Origin: an uncultured Acidobacteriota bacterium
GTDB lineage: Bacteria > Acidobacteriota > Terriglobia > Bryobacterales > Bryobacteraceae
Reading direction: 5' to 3'
Length of the DNA: 64,000 nucleotides
Assembly (NCBI GenBank): GCA_902826685.1
Contig: CADEFT010000016.1
Coordinates: forward strand, 1 to 64,000
A program made the translations under genes and the position numbers. Position 1 is the stretch's first letter, and the number at the start of each line of letters is the position of its first letter. The notes below the pieces were generated by a model. That model was not told the origin of the DNA. It saw only the letters and a program-made list of their open reading frames with translations, and made no database searches. This document shows positions 1 to 7,664 of this stretch, piece after piece.

Positions 1-1
1 C

Positions 2-223
2 GAAAAACTGCAGTTGTTCAAGCTCGAAGTGAAGAACGGAAAGCGCGAAGTGGTGTTTCCACCCGTCAACAAGCGCCGCGGCAATGTGAGGCCGCTGCAC
101 CTGAGCTTCCGGCGGCTCGGCGACGGTCTCTACCGCATCGAAGCCAATGAGTTTCTCCAGAACGGCGAGTATGCGCTGACACCGGAGGGCTCGAACACGG
201 TCTTTCTGTTTCAAGTGTTCTAA
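2..223 (+). CDS. 3' end of an unrecognised gene (5' truncated by window edge)
   Basis: An open frame runs from base 2 to a TAA at 221-223, so only the last 73 residues are visible and the start lies outside the window. The tail ends in a pattern like 'LxNGEYALTPEGSNTVFLFQVF' (beta-strand rich, no membrane segment). I have seen similar endings in uncharacterised acidobacterial secreted proteins, but I cannot name a family. It precedes aroDE by 43 bases on the same strand, so it could be the upstream gene of that transcript. Confidence 0.75.
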   Translation, partial: EKLQLFKLEVKNGKREVVFPPVNKRRGNVRPLHLSFRRLGDGLYRIEANEFLQNGEYALTPEGSNTVFLFQVF

Positions 224-266
224 TGAAGCCGGGGTGGTGTGGTATGCTGACTATCCGCCAGGGGAA

Positions 267-1772
267 ATGCCACATAAAACCGCCCTCCCCAAGATCTGTA
301 TTGCGCTTGGGATCACGTCAGCGAAAGAACTTTTCCGGCTAGCCCGCCAGGAAGCGGAGGCGGGCGAGACGTTCCTTGAGTTTCGCGTCGATTACCTGCC
401 CAATCCGATGGACGGCGCGCAGGTCATCCGCGACTTTCTGGCGGCTCATCCGCAGTGCACCGTGCTTGCCACCTGCCGCCGCCACCAGAACCATGGGCAC
501 TTCAACGGCAGCATCGACGAGCAGTTGCGCATCCTCGAAGTTTGTCTCGACGCGGGCGCCCGTGCCGTCGACATCGAGCTCGAAAGCGCCGAAAGCGCGG
601 CGGCCGGCAAGATCGAGCCGTTCCGCGGACGCGCCTGGCTGATTATCAGCTATCACAACTTCGGCGGCACGCCGTCGCTTGACGCGGTGATGCGCCGCAT
701 GCGCGAGTTTCCCGCCGACGCCTACAAGGTGGTGAGCACGGCGCGCAAGCCGTCAGACAGCCATCGCGTGCTGGCGCTGGCCAAGGATTATCCGCGGACG
801 AACCTGATTCTGCTCGCCATGGGCGAGCTTGGGTTTCCCACTCGCGTGCTCTCGCCCGCCATGGGCGGCGTGTTTACTTATGCCGCGCCTTCCTCGGCCG
901 AAGGCACCGCCGCCGGGCAGGTATCGGCCCGCCTGCTGCGCAATCTCTACCGTATTGAAAAGTTCACCAAGGCCGCCAAGGTCTTTGGCGTAATCGCCGA
1001 TCCGGTGCGCCACTCGATTTCGCCCGCCGTTCATAACCGCGCCTTCCAGGCCAAGCGCCTCGACAGTGTCTATCTTCCGTTTCTGGTGCATCCGCCTCAA
1101 CTCAAGGATTTCTTCGTTCTGGCCGAGAAACTGCCCCTGTCGGGCTTCAGCGTCACGATTCCGCACAAGCAGAAAGTGATTCGCTATCTCGACGTAGTGG
1201 ATCCGCTTGCGCGCCGCGTCGGCGCGGTCAATACCATTTGGCGTAAGGGCGGCCGGTGGCGCGGCACCAACACCGACGTGGATGGCGTCACCGCCCCGCT
1301 TTCCAAGCGCATCCGGCTTTCCAAGGCCAGCGTGCTGGTGGTGGGTAACGGGGGCGCTGCGCGCGGCGCGGCTTTCGCCCTGGTGGATCAGGGCGCGAAG
1401 GTCTCGATCGTCGGCCGCAACGCTGATCGCGTACGCGCGCTGGCCAAGGCTTGCGGCGCCGAATCGGTGCTCAAGGATCAGTTGAAGGCCAGGCACTACG
1501 ATGCCGTGATCCACGCCACTCCGCTCGGCATGTTCCCGCATGTCGATGAGTGCTTCTTTGAAAATGGAATTCCGGGCGACATCGTTTTCGACATGGTGTA
1601 CAACCCGCTTGAAACGATGTTGATCAAGCGCGCCACCGAGCAGAAAAAAGAGATTGTCACCGGGCTCCAGATGTTTCTCGAACAGGCGTCGCGCCAGTTC
1701 GAGATCTGGACCGGCGACCAGGCTCCGAAGCCCGCCATGGCGAAGGCGGCGCTCGAAGCGCTTGGCCACTAA
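267..1772 (+). CDS. aroDE: Bifunctional 3-dehydroquinate dehydratase / shikimate dehydrogenase
   Basis: This fusion protein (501 aa) performs shikimate-pathway steps 3 and 4: dehydration of 3-dehydroquinate, then NADPH reduction of 3-dehydroshikimate. The N-terminal half (about residues 5-225) is a type I dehydroquinase: EFRVDYL strand, catalytic His in YHNFGGTP, Schiff-base Lys in AYKVVSTA. The C-terminal half has the shikimate-binding HSISPAVHN, catalytic Lys in TIPHKQK, NTDVDG, the NADP loop VGNGGAARGA and the closing GLQMFLEQA. I chose the ATG at 267 because AGGGGAA sits just upstream; an in-frame GTG at 234 is possible. Fused AroD-AroE is known from plants, chlamydiae and some environmental bacteria. 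Confidence 0.95.
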   Translation: MPHKTALPKICIALGITSAKELFRLARQEAEAGETFLEFRVDYLPNPMDGAQVIRDFLAAHPQCTVLATCRRHQNHGHFNGSIDEQLRILEVCLDAGARAVDIELESAESAAAGKIEPFRGRAWLIISYHNFGGTPSLDAVMRRMREFPADAYKVVSTARKPSDSHRVLALAKDYPRTNLILLAMGELGFPTRVLSPAMGGVFTYAAPSSAEGTAAGQVSARLLRNLYRIEKFTKAAKVFGVIADPVRHSISPAVHNRAFQAKRLDSVYLPFLVHPPQLKDFFVLAEKLPLSGFSVTIPHKQKVIRYLDVVDPLARRVGAVNTIWRKGGRWRGTNTDVDGVTAPLSKRIRLSKASVLVVGNGGAARGAAFALVDQGAKVSIVGRNADRVRALAKACGAESVLKDQLKARHYDAVIHATPLGMFPHVDECFFENGIPGDIVFDMVYNPLETMLIKRATEQKKEIVTGLQMFLEQASRQFEIWTGDQAPKPAMAKAALEALGH

Positions 1773-1777
1773 TCGCG

Positions 1778-2152
1778 ATGAAACCCGAACCGGTCGGCGT
1801 TCCGGGCATGCCGCCCAATAACGATACTTACTCGCAGGCCGTCCAACTCGGTGAGTTGATTTTCGTATCGGGTCAATTGGGGCGCGGCGCCGGCGGCGTG
1901 CTTCCGCCGGATTTGCGGCAACAGACACGGCAGGCGATCGAGAATATCGAAGCGATTTTGCGGGCGGCGGGGTCGGGACTCGATCAGGTGGCGAAGGTCA
2001 ACATCTACCTGACCGATTTCAGCAGGCTGGCGGAGATGAACGAGGTCTATCGCGTCTATTTCCCGCATCGCCCGGCGAAGACGTCGGTGGAAGTGACGCG
2101 GCTTGACCAGGGTGCGCTGATCGAGATCGAAGTAGTGGCGCACCGGCGTTAA
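1778..2152 (+). CDS. RidA/YjgF/UK114 family protein
   Basis: The 124-residue chorismate-mutase-like fold belongs to the Rid family, whose RidA members hydrolyse reactive enamine/imine intermediates of PLP enzymes. Family signatures are SQAVQLGELIFVSGQLG near residue 20, the NIYLTDF strand and the C-terminal IEIEVVA strand. The position of the catalytic Arg of RidA (in PARxxxEV) reads PAKTSVEV here, so the usual carboxylate-binding Arg is a Lys. It may be a Rid subgroup without classical imine deaminase activity. It starts 5 bases after the aroDE stop and is probably cotranscribed. Confidence 0.9.
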   Translation: MKPEPVGVPGMPPNNDTYSQAVQLGELIFVSGQLGRGAGGVLPPDLRQQTRQAIENIEAILRAAGSGLDQVAKVNIYLTDFSRLAEMNEVYRVYFPHRPAKTSVEVTRLDQGALIEIEVVAHRR

Positions 2153-2173
2153 CCGGCGCGCCACGAATCGGTC

Positions 2174-2305
2174 TTAGATCGCGCGCTTGCGCACTACCAC
2201 CGCGGCTAGAAAGCCCGCGGCCAGCATGGCATAGGTGCGCGGATCCACCGGTGCCCCGGTCTGAAAAGACACGAGGTTCAACAACAGACTGAAAAGCTTC
2301 TCCAT
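2174..2305 (-). CDS. Small single-pass membrane protein (43 aa)
   Basis: A 43-codon ORF starts at an ATG preceded by AAGGAG with a 9-base spacer, a much better ribosome site than most genes here. The product opens with a hydrophobic stretch (MEKLFSLLLNLVSF), then GAPVDPRTY, then a second hydrophobic helix (AMLAAGFLAAVVV) and ends RKRAI. The tail resembles the helix-plus-arginine end of PEP-CTERM proteins but lacks the PEP motif. It is convergent with the RidA gene. The function is unknown; it could be a small stress or membrane-regulator peptide. Confidence 0.55.
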   Translation of the reverse strand: MEKLFSLLLNLVSFQTGAPVDPRTYAMLAAGFLAAVVVRKRAI

Positions 2306-2409
2306 TGACAGCTTCTCCTTCCACGCGTTTGCCGGTTGCCCGGCTTCATTACACGTCTTATCGGCGTGAAGGGAGAAAAACAGCAGTAGGGAAAACCGCC
2401 TAGGGCCTC

Positions 2410-3246
2410 TTACGCCGCTTCCTGAACGGCGACGGCCTGCTCGACCGACGCCACCTTGACGCGCGAGGCGATGCCAAGCTTTTCAAGCAGCGAGATCTGA
2501 TACCAGGTCAGGTCGACTTCATACCAGGCCAGGCCGTGGCGGGCGGAATTGGGATGCGCATGATGATTGTTGTGCCAGCCTTCGCCGAAAGTCATGGCCG
2601 CCACCCACCAGTTGTTCCGCGAATCGTCGCGCGTCTGGAACCGGCGCGAGCCCCACAGATGCGTGGCGGAATTTACCAGCCACGTGCAATGCAGACCCAG
2701 CGTGACGCGGGCGAAAATCCCCCACAGCACCATGGGCGTTCCACCGGCCAGGTAAAGCACCGCCGCCATCGCGATCATCGGAACGTAATGATAGGTGTTC
2801 AGCCAGCGGTAGAACGGCACGCGGGAAAGCTCCGGCACGTAGCGGCCGTATTCCTTGGTGTTGTTGTGGCCCGCCTGCCCGAGAATCATCCACAACAGGT
2901 GCGCCCACCAGGCTCCGTCGCGCGGGGTGTGCGGATCGCCTTCCTTGTCGGAATTCTGATGATGAATGCGATGCGTGCCGACCCAGAACAGCGGGCCACC
3001 CTCGAGCGTCAGCGTGCCGCATACGGCGAATAGATATTCGATCCATTTGGGAACGACATAGGAACGGTGCGTCAGCAGCCGGTGATAGCCCATGCCAATG
3101 CCCCAACTGATGGTCATCCAGAACAGAACGGCGCTGGTCAGGAAGGCGGTCCAGGTGAAATGAAAAAGCGCCGCAATGGCGCCCACGTGGAAAATGGCGA
3201 ACGTAATCGCAGTCGGCCAGTTGATGGAACGGGACCGTGTGGTCAA
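2410..3246 (-). CDS. Membrane acyl-CoA (delta-9 type) fatty-acid desaturase
   Basis: The 278-residue integral membrane di-iron enzyme introduces a cis double bond into fatty acyl chains. It carries the three histidine boxes of the stearoyl-CoA desaturase family: HRLLTHRS (about residue 55), HRIHHQ (about 92) and HNNHHAHP (about 226), separated by pairs of hydrophobic helices. The start is a TTG at 3244-3246, supported by GGAGG about 10 bases upstream; no ATG lies upstream in frame. It is a monocistron between convergent and divergent neighbours and probably adjusts membrane fluidity. Confidence 0.93.
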   Translation of the reverse strand: MTTRSRSINWPTAITFAIFHVGAIAALFHFTWTAFLTSAVLFWMTISWGIGMGYHRLLTHRSYVVPKWIEYLFAVCGTLTLEGGPLFWVGTHRIHHQNSDKEGDPHTPRDGAWWAHLLWMILGQAGHNNTKEYGRYVPELSRVPFYRWLNTYHYVPMIAMAAVLYLAGGTPMVLWGIFARVTLGLHCTWLVNSATHLWGSRRFQTRDDSRNNWWVAAMTFGEGWHNNHHAHPNSARHGLAWYEVDLTWYQISLLEKLGIASRVKVASVEQAVAVQEAA

Positions 3247-3336
3247 AAAAGAGATCCTCCATAGACAAGCTAACAGCGGTTGAGCCTGTCGATTGTAAGA
3301 GTTGTGTAATTTCTTACCGGAGGATCTCCCCGTGCC

Positions 3337-4170
3337 TCAGTTGCCGCCGCCGCCGGGCGGAGGGCCGCCACCCGGAGGCGGGCCGCCCGGACCGCCCGGA
3401 CCACCAGGACCGCCGCCGCCGGTGCCGTCCGGCGAGCTTCCCGCCGATACATCCAGAATCACGTTGAACTCGGCATTGAGCGCATCGCCGTCCCGCACCG
3501 GCTTGATCAACAGGTAGCCGCCGCTGCCCGATTGAATCGGTCCAAGCGACGAGGCCCCGTTATAGATGCTGTCGTTGCTGTTACGCGTGTCCGGCAGCCC
3601 CTTGGTGTTGTAAGGCGCAAGCTGGTAGATCTCATTGATCAGCGCATCTTCGAAGAAGAACTGGCTGGTGAATTCGTAGGTTTCCTCGCCTCTCGAGAAG
3701 AACCGCACCTTGAAGTGAATGTGAACGGCGCGGCCCTGATACCAGCCCGGAAATACGGTCAGGAATTTGACCTGGCCCGCCCGGTCGGCGATCTGGTAGC
3801 CGCGCAGGAATTTCTTCCCGGTCGAACTGTTGGCGGCCACGTCTGAATAAATGCCGCCCGAGTCGCAGTGCCAGATATCGACGAACGCACCGGCCAGCGG
3901 TGTCACCACGCAAGTATCGACGCGTGAAAAGTTCAGCGTCAGGTTCATGGGGAAGCCCGTCGACATCTCTCCAGTGCCGGGATCGGCGCGGATATCGCTA
4001 CGGTGCAGGATCTCGTCGACGAAATACGGTCCCTCGGTGAGCGAAGGCGCCGCGACGACGGTGCATTCGGTTTGCGCCAGGGCGACGTCCAGCGGCCTGG
4101 CGAATCCAGCCAGAACGGCGGCGCCGGTGGCCTTCAACATCTGGCGCCGGTTTGGGGTCTTGATCGACAT
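3337..4170 (-). CDS. Exported intradiol ring-cleavage dioxygenase-like protein
   Basis: The 277-residue protein has a Tat-type leader (NRRQMLKATGAAVLAGFA) followed by an intradiol dioxygenase beta-sandwich. The Fe(III) ligands of protocatechuate dioxygenases are recognisable: Tyr in GGIYSD, then Tyr, His and His in PGWYQGRAVHIHFK. Catalytic substrates are not predictable from sequence; secreted members of this family are common and mostly uncharacterised. The last 30 residues are a low-complexity Gly/Pro run. It diverges from the LacI-type regulator, a plausible but unproven regulator. Confidence 0.85.
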   Translation of the reverse strand: MSIKTPNRRQMLKATGAAVLAGFARPLDVALAQTECTVVAAPSLTEGPYFVDEILHRSDIRADPGTGEMSTGFPMNLTLNFSRVDTCVVTPLAGAFVDIWHCDSGGIYSDVAANSSTGKKFLRGYQIADRAGQVKFLTVFPGWYQGRAVHIHFKVRFFSRGEETYEFTSQFFFEDALINEIYQLAPYNTKGLPDTRNSNDSIYNGASSLGPIQSGSGGYLLIKPVRDGDALNAEFNVILDVSAGSSPDGTGGGGPGGPGGPGGPPPGGGPPPGGGGN

Positions 4171-4354
4171 GTGTCTCTCCTCGGGGCCCGGTTTGCTACT
4201 CGTGCCCTGGATAGGATCTTACTTTGAAACAGGCGGGGATACCGGAAACCGGCTGCGTTGTTTTACGAAATTAACGGTGAGCCGGCGGGAAGGTAAAACA
4301 ATGCCGGGTCGAAGGGCCTTGTGCGAGGAGGCGGGGAAGTGATAGGTTTCCCGT

Positions 4355-4367
4355 AACGGCCGCCGTT
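4355..4367. promoter_or_regulatory. Short inverted repeat upstream of the LacI-type gene
   Basis: AACGGC-C-GCCGTT is a perfect 6-bp dyad with one central base, lying about 85 bases before the regulator's chosen start. LacI-family proteins commonly bind short palindromes near their own gene, so this is a candidate operator. The chance of a 6-bp GC-rich dyad is not small in DNA of this composition. Confidence 0.3.
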
Positions 4368-4448
4368 GACGGTGCCCGATAATGTAGCTAGGGGTTGAAT
4401 GCCGCTTGCACGGCGTTCAGTGAGGGTGAAGGGGATGATTACAGACGA

Positions 4449-5480
4449 ATGGCGAAAACAATTGCGCGAGCGACGATCGAGGACGTGGCGAAACTGGCCG
4501 GCGTATCGATTGCGACCGTATCGGCGGTGATCAATGGCAACGTGCCGGTTAGCGTCAAGCGCACCAAATCGGTGAGGGAGGCGATGGCCGCCCTCAATTA
4601 CCGGCGTAATGAGCGCGGCCGGTCGTTACGTACCGGCAAAAGCTTTGTGATGGGCATCGTCATACCCGACATTGCCAATCCGTTTTTTCCCGACTTGATC
4701 CGCAACATTGAAGAATCCGCCCGCGAGCTGGGCTACTCGGTCATGCTGTGCGATTCGGCCGACTCGGCCGAAAACGAGCGCCGCCACGTCGAAGTCCTGC
4801 ATGCCCGCGGGGTGGACGGCGTGCTGGTCACCGCCACCGATTCGGTGGTTCCCTTCGACTGGATCGACGAACTCGGGCTGCCGGTGGTGTTCATCGAGCG
4901 CGGCCCGGTATCGAACGCCTTTCCCACCGTCGGCACCGATAACGTCGCCGCCGCGTCGCTGGCGGCCCGGCATATGCTCGAATTGGGCCATGAGCGGATC
5001 GCCATTTTGCTGACCCGCGCCACCGGCACCAGTAATACCGCGCGCGTCGAAGGATTCTGCCGCACGCTCGAACAGGCGGGCGTGGCCGTCCCGCCCGGAT
5101 ATATTCAGATGGGGTTGCGCCGTCAGGAGGACGCTCACGAAGCCGCCACCGCGCTGCTCCGCCAGCCGGACCGGCCGACCGCCTTGATCTGCGGCAATGG
5201 GCTTCTGCTTCTGGGCGCCGCCCGCGCCGTCCGCGACGGCGGATGGAACTGCCCGGAAGACGTCAGCCTGATCGGGTTCGACCATACGCCGTGGACGGAG
5301 AATTTCAATCCGCCCATGACCACGATCAAGCAGCAGACCGATCGTGTGGCGGCCGCGGCGGTCAAGCTGCTGTATTCGAAAATCAATGGAGAGGGACAGG
5401 TTCCGGCTCCGGCGATGATTCCGGGTGAATTGTGCGTGCGCTCTTCCACCGCGCCGGCCAAAGTCGCCGCCCTGCTGTAA
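4449..5480 (+). CDS. LacI/GalR-family transcriptional regulator
   Basis: The 343-residue protein has an N-terminal helix-turn-helix of LacI type (TIEDVAKLAGVSIATVSAVING), the hinge segment RSLRTGKS and a periplasmic-binding-protein-like ligand domain beginning VMGIVIPDIANPFFP. LacI members usually repress carbohydrate genes until a sugar binds. I chose the ATG at 4449, which gives the standard short arm before the HTH; a TTG at 4395 would add 18 atypical residues. It diverges from the intradiol-like gene and is convergent with a GHMP sugar kinase whose stop is 4 bases away. Confidence 0.92.
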   Translation: MAKTIARATIEDVAKLAGVSIATVSAVINGNVPVSVKRTKSVREAMAALNYRRNERGRSLRTGKSFVMGIVIPDIANPFFPDLIRNIEESARELGYSVMLCDSADSAENERRHVEVLHARGVDGVLVTATDSVVPFDWIDELGLPVVFIERGPVSNAFPTVGTDNVAAASLAARHMLELGHERIAILLTRATGTSNTARVEGFCRTLEQAGVAVPPGYIQMGLRRQEDAHEAATALLRQPDRPTALICGNGLLLLGAARAVRDGGWNCPEDVSLIGFDHTPWTENFNPPMTTIKQQTDRVAAAAVKLLYSKINGEGQVPAPAMIPGELCVRSSTAPAKVAALL

Positions 5481-5484
5481 CGGC

Positions 5485-6492
5485 TTATCGCGGCGCGCGC
5501 GGCAGAATGGACGGCTTGATCACTGCGATATTGCGGGGCTTCATGATCTCCACCAGTTTCTGAAACATCTCCTCGCCGCGGTAGGCGCCCGTAATGGCGC
5601 CGCCCGAGCCCGCGAAGTTCGCCGACGCCCCGGTCGAACGCGCCAGCCGGATCATCTCCAGGTTCCCTTCGCCAATCTGATAAAGCGTGGCGCGGCGGTC
5701 GAAATTAAGGTCGATGAGCCGGTCCAACTTAGCATGATCCCCGTCGAGCAGCGCCTGCCGCCCCTGCTCGGCGTAAGAGCCCCAGGTACGCATCGCCTCC
5801 ACCACCTCCGGATCGCCGTTGCGCCAACGCTCCTTGATGTTGCTGTGGAAGACTTCCGTGCCTTCGCTTAGCGAAGTGCGGTAGGCGAGATAGAGAGTCG
5901 GCAGCAGTTTCGGGTCCAGCCGTTCGTACTCGCCGTAACCGCGCCCTTCCATCAACTCCTTCTGAAAGTCCATGAAGACCAGACCTTCGTAGGCTTGAAT
6001 CACGCGGTCCTGCGGCCCGGCCGGGACGCCCAGTTCGCGCGTCTCGGTCTCCAGCGCCAGCCGGGCCTGCACCGGCAGTGGAATCTCGACTTCGAAAAAC
6101 CGGCACAGCGCCCGCAGCGCGGCCGTAATGATGGCGCTCGACCCGCCCATGCCGAGACGGAGCGGAACCGTCGTCTCATACTCGAGCGTGAAATTGCGTT
6201 CGTCCAGATCGAGGCCCTGTTCGCGGCAATAGTCGAGAAACCGCACGATCGACGCCTGGATGATGCGGATGCCGCCGTAGTAACCGCGCCAGCGTGTGCT
6301 CTGATAGAGGTCGTCCAGACTCTCAAAGATCGGCATGTCCGCTTTCCCCGGCCGTATTTCGAGCCGGGCCGAGGGGTGCAGCAGAACGCGCGCGCGAAAA
6401 TTGCGCACGATAAAGGCAAGCGTCTTGCCGTAGTAGCCATCCGATGGATTGCCAAGCAGCCCGGCGCGGGCATAGGCGAAAGTTTCAATCAT
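5485..6492 (-). CDS. GHMP-family sugar kinase, glucuronokinase-like
   Basis: The 335-residue protein has the GHMP kinase signature: the N-terminal GNPSDGYYGKT, the ATP-binding loop LGMGGSSA (about residue 117) and the C-terminal motif FAGSGGAITGAY. GNPSD followed by GKT is characteristic of plant-type glucuronokinases, which phosphorylate D-glucuronate at C1. The exact substrate (glucuronate or another sugar acid/heptose) is not decidable here. No nucleotidyltransferase partner is adjacent. It is convergent with the LacI-type gene. Confidence 0.85.
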   Translation of the reverse strand: MIETFAYARAGLLGNPSDGYYGKTLAFIVRNFRARVLLHPSARLEIRPGKADMPIFESLDDLYQSTRWRGYYGGIRIIQASIVRFLDYCREQGLDLDERNFTLEYETTVPLRLGMGGSSAIITAALRALCRFFEVEIPLPVQARLALETETRELGVPAGPQDRVIQAYEGLVFMDFQKELMEGRGYGEYERLDPKLLPTLYLAYRTSLSEGTEVFHSNIKERWRNGDPEVVEAMRTWGSYAEQGRQALLDGDHAKLDRLIDLNFDRRATLYQIGEGNLEMIRLARSTGASANFAGSGGAITGAYRGEEMFQKLVEIMKPRNIAVIKPSILPRAPR

Positions 6493-6582
6493 GATGTTCC
6501 GTTTGAGATCATCTTAGCGTAGAGGTTCAGGCGGCCGCCCCGCGGCCCGAAATCGGCCGAAACGAAAAAGATGAAAAATGAT

Positions 6583-6612
6583 TTGGCTCCCGCCCCCAGT
6601 TGCGGGTATACT
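6583..6612 (+). promoter_or_regulatory. Sigma-70-type promoter of dtd
   Basis: TTGGCT (6583-6588) and TATACT (6607-6612) are separated by 18 bases, in the intergenic space between the divergent GHMP kinase and dtd. The expected start of transcription is near 6619, giving a leader of about 65 bases. Confidence 0.6.
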
Positions 6613-6625
6613 AATTCTCTTGTGA

Positions 6626-6683
6626 AGGTTTGTAAACCTAAACCCAAGCAACGGGTAGGCACCGGTCCGGATTGCTTGGGGAC
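6626..6683 (+). promoter_or_regulatory. dtd leader: palindrome plus long-range hairpin reaching the start codon
   Basis: Two dyads lie between the predicted transcript start and the ATG. AGGTTT-GT-AAACCT (6626-6639) is a perfect 6-bp palindrome just downstream of the start point and looks like an operator. CCCAAGCAA (6643-6651) pairs perfectly with TTGCTTGGG (6672-6680), a 9-bp stem ending 3 bases before the dtd ATG and enclosing the only purine-rich ribosome site. Such an arrangement could control translation initiation. Confidence 0.5.
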
Positions 6684-7124
6684 ATGAGAGCGGTCATACA
6701 GCGCGTAAGCCGGGCTTCGGTTACCGTGGAGGGCCGGATTTCCGGTCAGATTGGACCTGGCCTTCTAGTACTGGTTGGTGTAAGGAAAGGTGACAGCGAG
6801 AAAGACGCGGACTACTTGGCCGGGAAGATTCCGGTGCTGCGGTTGTTTGAAGATTCGGAGAACCGTGCGAACCTGTCTGTAATAGATACGGGCGGTTCGA
6901 TACTTGCTGTGTCCCAGTTTACCGTCTACGCCAACTGCACCAAGGGCCGGCGTCCCGCCTTCGACGACGCCGCGCCGCCAGAAACAGCCCGTGCTTTATA
7001 TGCTTACTTCGTCGAAAAGCTTCGAGAAAGCGGCGTCCCGGTAGCCGAAGGCGTATTCCAGGCTCATATGCAGGTTGACTTAACAAATCAGGGCCCTTTT
7101 ACTGTTCTGCTTGACTCGCCCTGA
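6684..7124 (+). CDS. dtd: D-aminoacyl-tRNA deacylase
   Basis: The 146-residue enzyme hydrolyses D-amino acids (and glycine mischarged on tRNA-Ala) from tRNA, a cytosolic translation-quality step. It begins with the family start MRAVIQRVSRASVTVEG and contains SQFTVYANCTKGRRP and the C-terminal NQGPFT motif with the Gly-cis-Pro chiral selector. The ATG at 6684 matches the N-terminus of characterised DTDs; a TTG at 6672 lies within the leader hairpin and is not needed. Length is typical for the family. Confidence 0.95.
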   Translation: MRAVIQRVSRASVTVEGRISGQIGPGLLVLVGVRKGDSEKDADYLAGKIPVLRLFEDSENRANLSVIDTGGSILAVSQFTVYANCTKGRRPAFDDAAPPETARALYAYFVEKLRESGVPVAEGVFQAHMQVDLTNQGPFTVLLDSP

Positions 7125-7140
7125 TCCGGCGGTGTATTCT
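7111..7140 (+). promoter_or_regulatory. Promoter of the small basic-protein gene
   Basis: TTGACT (7111-7116) and TATTCT (7135-7140) with an 18-base spacer overlap the 3' end of dtd. This would start a transcript near 7147, about 54 bases before the next ATG. Confidence 0.6.
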
Positions 7141-7153
7141 TTTCCATAATGAA

Positions 7154-7178
7154 GTATTCCGCTCTTATAAGCGGATAC
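7154..7178 (+). promoter_or_regulatory. Inverted repeat in the 5' leader of the small basic-protein gene
   Basis: GTATTCCGCT (7154-7163) pairs with AGCGGATAC (7170-7178) around a 6-base loop, with one bulged T. It begins roughly 7 bases after the predicted transcript start, so it may be an operator or an mRNA 5' hairpin. Confidence 0.4.
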
Positions 7179-7200
7179 ACAACTTTCACTTGGAGAACAG

Positions 7201-7488
7201 ATGCCAAGACCCCGAAATGCCGTTCAAGACCCCTTTCTCCTGGCCGCCGCTCTAGAAGGCCTGGAGCTTAAGAAAAAGCAAATAGACGATCAGATCAGAA
7301 GCGTTCGCGCCATGATGGGGCAGCGAACCTACACGCCCGCGGCATCGCGAGCGGAGTCTTCGGATGCGCCCAAAGCCACTGGCCGCAAGCGCGAACTGAG
7401 CCCGGCGGCCCGCAAGCGGATCGCATTGGCTCAGAAAAAGCGTTGGGCCGAGTTTCGCAAGAATAAAGGCCTGGACGCCGCCGAGTAA
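7201..7488 (+). CDS. Small basic protein with C-terminal 'AARKRIAxAQKKRWA' motif
   Basis: The 95-residue product starts at an ATG with GGAGA just upstream. Residues 15-40 form a predicted coiled-coil helix (LEGLELKKKQIDDQIRSV), the middle is a disordered Ala/Ser/Pro linker and the C-terminal 30 residues contain the Arg/Lys-rich LSPAARKRIALAQKKRW motif. That motif recurs in many small acidobacterial and proteobacterial proteins suspected of binding nucleic acid. It has its own promoter and is followed by an intrinsic terminator, so it is an independent, probably well expressed gene. The specific function is unknown. Confidence 0.75.
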   Translation: MPRPRNAVQDPFLLAAALEGLELKKKQIDDQIRSVRAMMGQRTYTPAASRAESSDAPKATGRKRELSPAARKRIALAQKKRWAEFRKNKGLDAAE

Positions 7489-7495
7489 CCTTGCC

Positions 7496-7536
7496 GGGCG
7501 GATCCGGCAGTGTGCGAGTCCGCCCGCCCTTCTTCT
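7496..7536 (+). terminator. Intrinsic terminator after the small basic-protein gene
   Basis: GGGCGGA (7496-7502) and TCCGCCC (7519-7525) form a 7-bp GC stem with a 16-base loop, followed by a pyrimidine-rich CTTCTTCTTCTCT tract. Confidence 0.6.
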
Positions 7537-7664
7537 TCTCTCCAAAACCGATAACTGCGAGCCGTACTGTGAATCAATTACGGCTTACCCGGAAATACCC
7601 CCTACCCGCCTTCGAGTGAGGCGCCTTGCGCCAGCCCACCCGCGCAGCTAATCTGACATTACGC

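Noticed and set aside
753..1928. 391-codon minus-strand open frame
   Set aside because: Lies opposite aroDE and the RidA gene; arginine-rich shadow translation.
3337..3430. Gly/Pro-codon tandem-repeat-like tract
   Set aside because: It is the coding sequence of the low-complexity tail of the intradiol-like protein, not a CRISPR or independent repeat.
4395..4448. TTG start extending the LacI-type regulator
   Set aside because: The extra 18 residues precede the HTH unlike any LacI member; ATG 4449 gives the usual N-terminal arm.
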